Source: Nocardioides mesophilus
GTDB taxonomy: Bacteria > Actinomycetota > Actinomycetes > Propionibacteriales > Nocardioidaceae
Length of the DNA stretch: 64,000 nt
Assembly (NCBI RefSeq): GCF_014395785.1
Contig: NZ_CP060713.1
Location: 400,501 to 464,500, forward strand
Reading direction: 5' to 3'
Both the position numbers and the translations under genes were made by a program. Positions 35,407 through 42,912 of this stretch are shown here, in pieces. Within the stretch, counting starts at the first letter, position 1; the number at the start of each line of letters is the position of its first letter. The notes under the pieces are model-generated. The model saw only the letters and a list, made by a program, of their open reading frames with translations, was not told the origin of the DNA and made no database searches.

Positions 35407-36606
35407 ATGAGCGCAACCGCGGGTCGCAGCCGGGCCCAGGTCGCGCGGCGGCTGCAGAAGGCGGTCGGCCGGCTGACCGGCTCCACGTTGGCGCGCATGG
35501 AGCGCGACATGCCCTGGTTCCAGCAGCTGCCCGCCGAGGACCGGTCCTGGATCGGGCTGATCGTGCAGGCCGGCATCAACGCCTTCGTCGCCTGGTACCG
35601 CTCCCCCGGGTACACCCCTCCGATCACCGCCGAGGTCTTCGGCGCCGCCCCGCGTGCCCTGACCGGTGTTGTGAGCCTCCACCAAACGGTGGAGATGGTC
35701 CGGCTGACCATCGAGGTGGTCGAGGAGAACGTCGTCGAGGCGGTCGGCGAGGAGGACGCCGCGGCGGTCCGGGAGGCGGTGGTGCGCTACGCCCGGGAGG
35801 TCGCGTTCGCCACCGCGGAGGTCTACGCCCGGGCGGCCGAGGCCCGCGGCGCCTGGGACGCCCGGCTCGAGGCGCTGGTGGTCGACTCCGTGCTCCGCGC
35901 GGAGGCCGACGAGACGACCCGGTCCCGGGCCAGCGCGCTCGGCTGGGAGGACCGCGGCGACGTCGCGGTGGTGCTCGGGCGGGCGCCGTCGGCGGACACC
36001 TCCGGCTCCGCGCGGGAGTCCCTGTTCGACGACGTCCGACGCTCCGCACGCCACGTCGGGCTGGACGCGCTGTGCGCGGTGCAGAGCGACCGGTTGGTGG
36101 TCATCCTCGGCGGCATCGCGGACCCCGACAAGGCGGGAGCGGCGGTCGCGAAGCACTTCGGCGAGGGGCCGGTCGTCGTCGGCCCGGTGGTGCCGGACCT
36201 CGTCCGGGCGAACATCTCCGCCCGTGCCGCGGTGGCCGGGCTGCGGGCCGCGCCGGGCTGGCCGGAGGCGCCGCGTCCGGTGACCAGCGACGACCTGCTC
36301 CCGGAGCGGGCGCTCTCGGGTGACGGGCACGCCCGCCGGCAGCTGGTGCAGGAGGTGTACCGGCCGCTGCGCGAGGCCGACGATCCCACCCTGGACACCG
36401 TCTCGGCGTTCCTCGACCACGGCGGATCCATCGAGGGCACCGCGCGGGCGATGTTCGTGCACGCCAACACGGTGCGCTACCGGCTGCGCCGCGCGGCCGA
36501 GCTCACCGGCCTCTCCGCGAGCGACCCCCGGCAGGCGTACACCTATCGGGTGGCGCTCACCCTGGGACGGCTCACCTCACCGGAGACGACAGCACCCGAG
36601 TTGTAG
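35407..36606 (+). CDS. fasR: PucR-family activator of fatty-acid synthesis genes, FasR-like
   Basis: A 399-residue regulator with a helical N-terminal region, a GGDEF-like central fold without catalytic residues, and a C-terminal PucR-type helix-turn-helix: TVSAFLDHGGSIEGTARAMF, then VHANTVRYRLRRAAELTGL. In Streptomyces coelicolor the gene at this position (fasR) activates fabD-fabH-acpP-fabF; the same order is present here, and that is the basis of the name. The transcript is probably leaderless. Its stop codon lies inside an inverted repeat that may be its own operator or a terminator. fabD starts 79 bases later. Confidence 0.88.
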   Translation: MSATAGRSRAQVARRLQKAVGRLTGSTLARMERDMPWFQQLPAEDRSWIGLIVQAGINAFVAWYRSPGYTPPITAEVFGAAPRALTGVVSLHQTVEMVRLTIEVVEENVVEAVGEEDAAAVREAVVRYAREVAFATAEVYARAAEARGAWDARLEALVVDSVLRAEADETTRSRASALGWEDRGDVAVVLGRAPSADTSGSARESLFDDVRRSARHVGLDALCAVQSDRLVVILGGIADPDKAGAAVAKHFGEGPVVVGPVVPDLVRANISARAAVAGLRAAPGWPEAPRPVTSDDLLPERALSGDGHARRQLVQEVYRPLREADDPTLDTVSAFLDHGGSIEGTARAMFVHANTVRYRLRRAAELTGLSASDPRQAYTYRVALTLGRLTSPETTAPEL

Positions 36607-36628
36607 GAACCCTACAAAGTTCTCGGGT
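36594..36628. promoter_or_regulatory. Nested inverted repeat at the end of fasR, upstream of fabD
   Basis: TTGTAGG-aac-CCTACAA (36601-36617) is a perfect 7-bp dyad, flanked by ACCCGAG (36594-36600) and CTCGGGT (36622-36628) with a 4-base offset. It covers the fasR stop codon and ends 57 bases before the fabD start, so it may be the FasR operator for fabD, a terminator of fasR, or both. Confidence 0.5.
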
Positions 36629-36685
36629 GAATCTTCGTGTGCGTCGCGGGCGCGTAGAAGGCTGTGACCCGGGCACAGTGGGGGT

Positions 36686-37873
36686 GTGCTCGTCATCGTC
36701 GCCCCCGGTCAGGGGGCCCAGTCCCCCGGCTTCCTCACGCCCTGGCTCGAGAACCCCACCTTCGCGGAGCGGTTGCACTGGCTGTCGGCGGTGAGCGGTC
36801 TCGACCTCCACCATTACGGCACCGAGGCGGACGCCGAGACGATCCGCGACACCGCGGTGGCGCAGCCGCTGCTGGTCGCCTCGAGCCTGCTGGCCGCCCT
36901 GGAGCTGTTCCCGCACCCGGCCGACGCCTTCGACCGGATCGGCGCGGTCGCCGGTCACAGCGTCGGCGAGCTGGCCGCGGCCGCCGGTGCCCGGGCGATC
37001 AGCGGCGAGCAGGCGATGGTGCTGGTCCGCGAGCGCGGCAAGGCGATGGCGCTGGCCGCCGCAGCCCGCCCGACCAGCATGACCGCGGTGCTCGGCGGCG
37101 ACCGGGACGAGGTGCTGGCCAAGCTGGCCGAGCACGGACTGACCGCGGCCAACGACAACGGGCCCGGCCAGATCGTCGCCGCCGGCACCGTCGAGCAGCT
37201 CGAGCGGCTCGCCGACGACCCGCCGGCCAAGGCGCGGCTGGTGCCGCTGTCGGTGGCCGGTGCGTTCCACACCGAGCACATGGCCCCCGCCGTCGAGGTG
37301 CTGGGCCGGCTGGCCCGCTCGGTGTCCACCCACGACGCGCGCACGCCGGTGATCTCCAACCGCGACGGCCAGGTCGTCCACGACGGCCGTGAGGTGCTGC
37401 GCCGGATGGTCACCCAGGTCAGCAGCCCGGTCCGCTGGGACCTGTGCATGGAGACGATGATGCAGCTCGGGGTCACCGGGATGCTGGAGATGCCGCCGGC
37501 CGGCACCCTGACCGGGATCGCCCGCCGCGCGATGCGGGGCGTGGAGACCTTCGCGCTCAAGACCCCCGACCAGCTCGACGACGCCCGGGCGTTCTGCGAC
37601 AAGCACGGCAGCGCCTCCTCCCTCGACCACAACCCCACCTGGCGGATGCTGGTCTCGCCGGCCAAGGGCACGTTCAAGGCCACCGGCTCGCTGCGCGAGG
37701 GCGACGCGATCCAGCCCGAGCACGAGATCGGTTCAGTAGCCAGCTCCCGCGACGAGACGCCGGTGACGGCGCCGTACGGCGGGACCGTCGTGGAGTGGCT
37801 GGTCGAGGACGGTGACCTGGTCTCCCCGGGTCAGCCCCTGATCCGTCTCCACCCAGAAGGAGTCAACGGATGA
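36686..37873 (+). CDS. fabD: Malonyl-CoA:ACP transacylase with C-terminal lipoyl/biotinyl-like domain
   Basis: The first 310 residues are a standard FabD, which loads malonate onto acyl carrier protein: APGQGAQSPGFLTPWLE, the nucleophile Ser92 in AGHSVGELAAAAG, and His195 in GAFHTEHMAP. Streptomyces FabD ends near here. In this protein about 75 further residues (319-392) follow, reading MLVSPAKGTFKATGSL, REGDAIQPEHEIGSVASS, TAPYGGTVVEWL and EDGDLVSPGQPLIRL. This has the two-fold pattern of a biotinyl/lipoyl domain, but the hairpin that should bear the modified lysine (VASSRDETP) has none. The domain may hold the protein in a complex. fabH overlaps by ATGA. Confidence 0.93.
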   Translation: MLVIVAPGQGAQSPGFLTPWLENPTFAERLHWLSAVSGLDLHHYGTEADAETIRDTAVAQPLLVASSLLAALELFPHPADAFDRIGAVAGHSVGELAAAAGARAISGEQAMVLVRERGKAMALAAAARPTSMTAVLGGDRDEVLAKLAEHGLTAANDNGPGQIVAAGTVEQLERLADDPPAKARLVPLSVAGAFHTEHMAPAVEVLGRLARSVSTHDARTPVISNRDGQVVHDGREVLRRMVTQVSSPVRWDLCMETMMQLGVTGMLEMPPAGTLTGIARRAMRGVETFALKTPDQLDDARAFCDKHGSASSLDHNPTWRMLVSPAKGTFKATGSLREGDAIQPEHEIGSVASSRDETPVTAPYGGTVVEWLVEDGDLVSPGQPLIRLHPEGVNG

Positions 37874-38871
37874 TCTCCCTGTCCCCCTCCGTGGGTTCGC
37901 CGCACTCGCGCATCCTCGGCATCGGCACCTACCGGCCTTCCCGGGTGGTGCCGAACTCCGAGCTGATCGAGGCGATCGACTCCAGCGACGAGTGGATCCA
38001 GCAGCGTTCGGGCATCAAGGAGCGGCGCTTCGCCAGCCCCGAGGAGACCGTCCAGATGATGTCGGTCGCGTCCTCGCGGCAGGCGCTCGAGCGCGCCGGC
38101 ATCGAGGCGGCGCAGATCGACTGCGTGATCGTGGCGACCGTCTCGCACATGCTGCAGACCCCCGCCGTGGCCACCGCGATCGCGCACGAGCTCGGCACCG
38201 ACCGGGCTCCCGCCTTCGACATCTCCGCCGCGTGCGCGGGCTTCTGCCACGGTCTGGCGCTCGGCTCGGACCTGATCCGTGCCGGCAGCGCCAAGCACGT
38301 GCTGGTGGTCGGGGTGGAGCGGCTCACCGACATCACGAGTCTCATCGACCGCGGGACCGCCTTCATCTTCGCCGACGGGGCCGGCGCCGCCGTGCTCGGC
38401 CCGTCGGAGGAGGTCGGCATCGGTCCGGTGGTCTGGGGCTCCGACGGCGAGCAGTTCGACCTGATCCGGCAGAAGGAGGACTGGCGCGACGTCCTCGAGG
38501 CCGACCGTCCGGAGATGCCGCACCTGGTGATGCAGGGCGCGGCGGTGTTCCGCTGGGCGGCCTTCGAGATGGCCAAGACCGCGCAGGAGACCCTGGAGCG
38601 CAGCGGCATCACCGTCGACGACCTCGACGTGTTCGTGCCGCACCAGGCGAACATGCGGATCATCGACGCGATGGCGCGGTCGATGAAGCTGCCTGAGCAC
38701 GTCAAGATCGCCCGTGACATCGCCGAGCAGGGCAACACCTCGGCGGCGTCGATCCCGCTGGCCCTGGGCCGGATGATCGACGAGGGCGAGGCCAAGAGCG
38801 GCGACATCGCGCTGCTGATCGCCTTCGGCGCCGGGCTCGCCTACGCGGCCCAGGTCGTGAAGGTCCCCTAG
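37870..38871 (+). CDS. fabH: Beta-ketoacyl-ACP synthase III
   Basis: The 333-residue enzyme condenses acyl-CoA with malonyl-ACP to start fatty-acid chains. The triad is complete: Cys122 in DISAACAGFCHG, His258 in FVPHQANMRI and Asn289 in AEQGNTSAASIP. In actinobacteria it usually prefers branched starters; the sequence alone does not show this. The ATG at 37870 overlaps the fabD stop by 4 bases, and AAGGAG lies 7 bases upstream, so translation is coupled. An 18-bp perfect palindrome and an 87-base gap separate it from acpP. Confidence 0.96.
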   Translation: MISLSPSVGSPHSRILGIGTYRPSRVVPNSELIEAIDSSDEWIQQRSGIKERRFASPEETVQMMSVASSRQALERAGIEAAQIDCVIVATVSHMLQTPAVATAIAHELGTDRAPAFDISAACAGFCHGLALGSDLIRAGSAKHVLVVGVERLTDITSLIDRGTAFIFADGAGAAVLGPSEEVGIGPVVWGSDGEQFDLIRQKEDWRDVLEADRPEMPHLVMQGAAVFRWAAFEMAKTAQETLERSGITVDDLDVFVPHQANMRIIDAMARSMKLPEHVKIARDIAEQGNTSAASIPLALGRMIDEGEAKSGDIALLIAFGAGLAYAAQVVKVP

Positions 38872-38906
38872 AGCTCCGGGGCCGCCGCGCCCCGGATCAG
38901 CACGAT

Positions 38907-38924
38907 CCCTGCGGATCCGCAGGG
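38907..38924. repeat. Perfect 18-bp palindrome between fabH and acpP
   Basis: CCCTGCGGATCCGCAGGG is a perfect dyad between fabH and the acpP ribosome site. It may be an RNA-processing or attenuation hairpin that lets acpP be expressed at a different level. Confidence 0.6.
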
Positions 38925-38958
38925 CAGACCCGTCCACCTGAAGAAGGAGAGCCACCTG

Positions 38959-39207
38959 ATGGCCAGCACCGAGGAAATCCGCGCAGATCTCGCCGACATC
39001 GTCAACGAGGTCGCCGGCGTCCCCGCCGAGGACGTCCAGCTCGACAAGTCGTTCGTGGACGACCTGGACGTCGACTCGCTGTCGATGGTCGAGGTCGTCG
39101 TCGCCGCCGAGGAGAAGTTCGACGTCAAGATCCCCGACGACGAGGTCAAGAACCTCAAGACCGTCGGTGACGCCGTCGCGTTCATCGAGCGCGCGCAGAA
39201 CGGCTGA
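38959..39207 (+). CDS. acpP: Acyl carrier protein
   Basis: An 82-residue acidic four-helix protein that carries growing acyl chains on a phosphopantetheine arm. The attachment site is Ser40 in LDVDSLSMVEVVV. AAGGAGAG lies 8 bases before the ATG, a strong site fitting the high expression usual for ACP. It sits between fabH and fabF in the conserved order. A palindrome before it and a 12-bp hairpin after it suggest a separately processed or terminated message. Confidence 0.97.
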   Translation: MASTEEIRADLADIVNEVAGVPAEDVQLDKSFVDDLDVDSLSMVEVVVAAEEKFDVKIPDDEVKNLKTVGDAVAFIERAQNG

Positions 39208-39219
39208 GCCTCGTCGGCT

Positions 39220-39252
39220 GGGATGCGCGCGGCACACGGTCGCGCGCGTCCC
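39220..39252 (+). terminator. Hairpin after acpP
   Basis: GGGATGCGCGCG (39220-39231) pairs with CGCGCGCGTCCC (39241-39252): 12 bp with one G-U pair and a 9-nt loop, 13 bases after the acpP stop. No U run follows, so it could be a partial terminator or an mRNA 3' end stabiliser. Confidence 0.55.
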
Positions 39253-39368
39253 GCAGCCGGTACGCCGGCCCCGCACCACCCGATCCACCGCACAGCCCAG
39301 GACCCGCAGCATCCCAGCCCCCTGACCCCGCGACAACCCGCGGACGAGCAGACGAGGTGAACCCGTAG

Positions 39369-40610
39369 ATGAGCGCCACGCGCGTCGTCGTGACCGGACT
39401 CGGCACGACCTCCCCCGTCGGCGGTGACGTGCCCACGACCTGGGCCGCGCTGCTGGCCGGCCAGTCCGGCGTACGACCCCTCAAGCACGAGTGGGCCGAG
39501 CAGCTCAGCACGCACATCGCGGCCGAGGCCCTGGTCGACCCCACCGACGTCCTGGACCGGGTCAAGGCCCGCCGGCTGGACCGCTCCGGCCAGCTCGCCC
39601 TGGTCGCCGCGCTGGAGGCGTGGGCCGACTGCGGCCTCGCCGACCACGACGCGGACGTCGACCACGAGCGTCTCGGGGTCGCGATGGCCTCCGGCATCGG
39701 CGGCGTGCAGACGCTGCTGACCAACTACGACTCGCTGACGCTCAAGGGCCCCCGCCGGGTCTCCCCGCTGGCGATCCCGATGCTGATGCCGAACTCGCCG
39801 GCCGCGAACATCGGCCTGGCCATCGGCGCCAAGGCCGGCGTGCACACCCCCGTCTCGGCCTGCGCGTCGGGCAACGAGGCGATCGCCCTGGGCATCGACA
39901 TGATCCGGCTCGGCCGCGCCGACGTCGTGGTCGTGGGCGGCACCGAGGCAGCGGTGCACCCGCTGCCGATGGCCGCGTTCGGGCAGATGATGGCGCTCTC
40001 CAAGCGCAACGACGAGCCCGAGCGGGCGTCCCGTCCCTGGGACAAGGGCCGCGACGGCTTCGTGCTCGGTGAGGGCGCGGCGGCACTGGTCCTGGAGTCC
40101 GAGGAGCACGCCCGGCGCCGTGGCGCCAAGGTGTACGCCGAGGCCGCCGGCGCCGGCATCACCGCCGACTCCCACGACATCGCCCAGCCGGACCCGGTCG
40201 GCGCCGGCGCCACCCGGGCGATGAAGATGGCGCTCGTCGAGGCGGGCATGGAGCCCTCCGACATCCACCACATCAACGCGCACGCGACGTCCACGCCGCA
40301 GGGTGACCTGGCCGAGGCCGGGGCGATCCGCAACGCCCTGGGCGACGCGGTCGACGGGATCGTCGTCACCTCGACCAAGTCGATGACCGGGCACCTGCTC
40401 GGTGGAGCCGGCGCGCTGGAGTCGCTGGCGGTGGTCCTCTCCCTGCAGAACCGGGTCGTCCCGCCGACGATCAACCTCGAGGACCCCGAGGACGTCGGTC
40501 TGGACATCGCCACCAGCCAGCGCACCCTGCCCGCGGGGACCATCGGCGGCCTCAACAACTCGTTCGGCTTCGGCGGCCACAACGTCGCCATCGCCTTCCG
40601 CAGCGTCTGA
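39369..40610 (+). CDS. fabF: Beta-ketoacyl-ACP synthase II
   Basis: The 413-residue elongating synthase of type II fatty-acid synthesis. The catalytic Cys165 is in HTPVSACASGNEAIALG; the His residues are in HINAHATSTPQGD and SFGFGGHNVAIAF, and the Lys in TSTKSMTGHLLGGAG. The first residues MSATRVVVTGLGTTSPVGGD are typical. A GAGGTGA site is 9 bases upstream of the ATG. It is separated from acpP by 161 bases that contain a hairpin, and followed 29 bases later by the carboxyltransferase gene. Confidence 0.96.
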   Translation: MSATRVVVTGLGTTSPVGGDVPTTWAALLAGQSGVRPLKHEWAEQLSTHIAAEALVDPTDVLDRVKARRLDRSGQLALVAALEAWADCGLADHDADVDHERLGVAMASGIGGVQTLLTNYDSLTLKGPRRVSPLAIPMLMPNSPAANIGLAIGAKAGVHTPVSACASGNEAIALGIDMIRLGRADVVVVGGTEAAVHPLPMAAFGQMMALSKRNDEPERASRPWDKGRDGFVLGEGAAALVLESEEHARRRGAKVYAEAAGAGITADSHDIAQPDPVGAGATRAMKMALVEAGMEPSDIHHINAHATSTPQGDLAEAGAIRNALGDAVDGIVVTSTKSMTGHLLGGAGALESLAVVLSLQNRVVPPTINLEDPEDVGLDIATSQRTLPAGTIGGLNNSFGFGGHNVAIAFRSV

Positions 40611-40639
40611 CCGACGCCCCGCGACAGGGAGTCACCTGC

Positions 40640-42082
40640 ATGAGCACCGCCCAGGTCACCGGAGCCCCCGCTGCCGCCAAGCCGGCGAAGCCGCCGCGCG
40701 AGGAGGATCCGCGGAACCCGAACCACCGGCTCGCCGCGCTCTTCGACGAGGGCACGCTCGAGCTGATCACCGAGGACGACGGCAGCGGCATGCTCGCTGC
40801 CGTCGGCCGGGTGGCAGGCGCGCACGTCGTGGCGTTCTGCTCCGACGCGACGGTGATGGGCGGGGCGATGGGCGAGGTCGGCTGCAAGGCCGTCGTGCAC
40901 GCCTACGAGCGGGCGCTCGCCGACCGCGCGCCGATCATCGGGCTGTGGCACTCCGGGGGTGCCCGGCTGGCCGAGGGGGTGCTCTCCCTGCACGCCGTCG
41001 GGGAGATCTTCCACGCCATGACGCAGGCCTCCGGCAAGATCCCGCAGATCTCGGTGGTCCTCGGCCCGGCGGCCGGCGGTGCGGCGTACGGTCCCGCCCT
41101 CACCGACGTCGTCATCCTCGGCCCCGAGGGCCGGATCTTCGTGACCGGCCCGGACGTCGTCCGCTCGGTGACCGGTGAGGACGTCGACATGCTGCGGCTC
41201 GGTGGCCCGGAGCCGCACGGTCGCCGCTCCGGGGTGGTGCACATCCTCGCCGACAGCGAGGCCGACGCCCTGGGCCATGCCCGCTCGGTCGCGTCGCTGC
41301 TCGGCGCGCAGGGCACGCTTGAGCTGAAGGACGTCGAGGACGTCGACCTGGCGCAGATGCTGCCCGAGTCGAAGAAGCGTGCCTACGACGTGCACCCGCT
41401 CGTGGAGAAGATCCTCGACGAGGGCACGATGCAGGAGCTGCACGCGCGGTGGGCCCCGAACATCGTCACCGCGCTGGGCCGCTTCGGTGGCCGGTCGGTC
41501 GGTGTCATCGCCAACAACCCGCTGCGGCTGGGCGGTTGCCTGGACTCGCTCTCGGCGGAGAAGGCGTCCCGCTTCGTGCGGATGTGCGACGCGTTCGGGG
41601 TGCCGCTGGTCGTCGTGGTCGACGTGCCCGGCTACCTGCCCGGGGTCGGCCAGGAGTGGGACGGCGTGGTCCGTCGCGGCGCGAAGCTGCTGCACGCCTT
41701 CGGCGAGGCGGTGGTCCCCCGGGTGACGCTGGTGACCCGCAAGACGTACGGCGGCGCCTACATCGCCATGAACTCCCGGTCGCTCGGCGCCACGAAGGTG
41801 TTCGCCTGGCCCGGCGCGGAGATCGCCGTGATGGGCGCGGTCGCCGCCATCCGGGTGCTGCACCGGCGCAAGCTGCTCGAGGTGGAGCCGGAGATCCGGC
41901 CGCAGGTCGAGGCGGAGCTGGCCGCGGAGCACGAGCGGATCGCCGGCGGGGTCGAGAAGGCCATCGAGATCGGCGTGGTCGACGAGGTCGTCGAGCCGTC
42001 CCGGACGCGCACCGCGCTGGCCCGGGCCATCGCGGACGCCGGCCTCGTCCAGCGCGGGGCGCACGGCAACATCCCGCTGTAG
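40640..42082 (+). CDS. accD: Acyl-CoA carboxylase carboxyltransferase (beta) subunit, AccD6-like
   Basis: A 480-residue carboxyltransferase that moves CO2 from carboxybiotin to acetyl- or propionyl-CoA, giving malonyl- or methylmalonyl-CoA. The oxyanion-hole and CoA regions are GLWHSGGARLAEGV, GPAAGGAAYGPALTD, VVDVPGYLPGVGQEW and RKTYGGAYIAMNS. A biotin domain is absent, as expected; the biotin-bearing alpha subunit is not in this window. In mycobacteria accD6 follows the kas/fabD genes in the same way, and the placement here, 29 bases after fabF, suggests it provides malonyl-CoA for FabD. It converges with the methyltransferase gene. Confidence 0.93.
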   Translation: MSTAQVTGAPAAAKPAKPPREEDPRNPNHRLAALFDEGTLELITEDDGSGMLAAVGRVAGAHVVAFCSDATVMGGAMGEVGCKAVVHAYERALADRAPIIGLWHSGGARLAEGVLSLHAVGEIFHAMTQASGKIPQISVVLGPAAGGAAYGPALTDVVILGPEGRIFVTGPDVVRSVTGEDVDMLRLGGPEPHGRRSGVVHILADSEADALGHARSVASLLGAQGTLELKDVEDVDLAQMLPESKKRAYDVHPLVEKILDEGTMQELHARWAPNIVTALGRFGGRSVGVIANNPLRLGGCLDSLSAEKASRFVRMCDAFGVPLVVVVDVPGYLPGVGQEWDGVVRRGAKLLHAFGEAVVPRVTLVTRKTYGGAYIAMNSRSLGATKVFAWPGAEIAVMGAVAAIRVLHRRKLLEVEPEIRPQVEAELAAEHERIAGGVEKAIEIGVVDEVVEPSRTRTALARAIADAGLVQRGAHGNIPL

Positions 42083-42096
42083 GGCGCTTTCGCGCG

Positions 42097-42891
42097 TCAG
42101 CCGGTCAATGCGCCGACCACCGCGGTCGCGTTGAGCTCCTCGTCGCTGACGATCCGGGCCTCCAGCCCGTGCGCCCGCATCTCCTCGGCGAGCTGCCCGG
42201 CCTGGCGTCGGCTGGACTCGATCAGCAGCCGACCTCCCGGCGCCAGCCAGGCGCCCGCTCCGGCGACGACCCGGCGCTGCACGTCGAGCCCGTCGGTGCC
42301 GCCGTCGAGGGCCACCGGGTGCTCGTGCAGCCGGGCCTCGGGCGGCATCATCGCGATCGAGCCGGTGGGAACGTACGGCGCGTTCGCCACCAGCACGTCC
42401 ACCCGTCCGGCCAGCCCGGTCGGCAGCGCGGCGTACAGGTCCCCCTCGTGGACCGTCCCGCCGCGTGGCTCGACGTTGCGGCGCGCGCAGGTCACCGCCT
42501 TCGGGTCGAGCTCGGCGGCGTGCACCTCGACGTCCGGGGCGCAGGCGGCGATGGCGGCCGCGATCGCTCCGGCGCCGCAGCACAGGTCCACGACAACCGG
42601 CCGCGCGCGATCATCGAGGCAGGTCAGGGTCTCGGCGACGAGCAGCTCGGTGCGTCGCCGCGGGACGAACACCCCGCGGTCGACCTCGATCCGCAGGCCG
42701 TGGAAGGCAGCCCAGCCCAGCAGGTGCTCCAGCGGGACGCCGCCGACCCGCTCGCGGACCAGCCGGTCGAGCTGTTCCGGGGTGGTCGCCGCCTCGACCA
42801 GCAGGGCGGCCTCCTCCTCGGCGAACACGCAGCCGGCCGCGCGCAGCGTCGCCACGATCTCCTCGCTCCCGGCAGCGGTCGGTGGACTCAC
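42097..42891 (-). CDS. PrmC/HemK-like protein N5-glutamine methyltransferase homologue
   Basis: A 264-residue SAM-dependent methyltransferase. The N-terminal helical part contains VPLEHLLGWAAFHGLRIEV, the SAM site is VVDLCCGAGAIAAAIA and the acidic loop is AAELDPKAV. The catalytic motif, normally NPPY in glutamine methylases, is N170-A171-P172-Y173 (VLVANAPYVP). This matches a subgroup named as a putative glutamine-N5 methyltransferase of unknown substrate, distinct from PrmC. The GTG start is 7 bases after a TACCCT box (leaderless pattern). It converges with accD and is followed by the DUF222 gene, 21 bases from its start and on the same strand. Confidence 0.87.
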   Translation of the reverse strand: MSPPTAAGSEEIVATLRAAGCVFAEEEAALLVEAATTPEQLDRLVRERVGGVPLEHLLGWAAFHGLRIEVDRGVFVPRRRTELLVAETLTCLDDRARPVVVDLCCGAGAIAAAIAACAPDVEVHAAELDPKAVTCARRNVEPRGGTVHEGDLYAALPTGLAGRVDVLVANAPYVPTGSIAMMPPEARLHEHPVALDGGTDGLDVQRRVVAGAGAWLAPGGRLLIESSRRQAGQLAEEMRAHGLEARIVSDEELNATAVVGALTG

Positions 42892-42898
42892 GCGAGCG

Positions 42899-42904
42899 AG
42901 GGTA
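42899..42904 (-). promoter_or_regulatory. -10 box TACCCT, leaderless type
   Basis: On the minus strand TACCCT is followed by 7 bases and the GTG of the methyltransferase gene. The box lies between that start and the DUF222 gene's stop. Confidence 0.5.
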
Positions 42905-42912
42905 GTGCGCGA

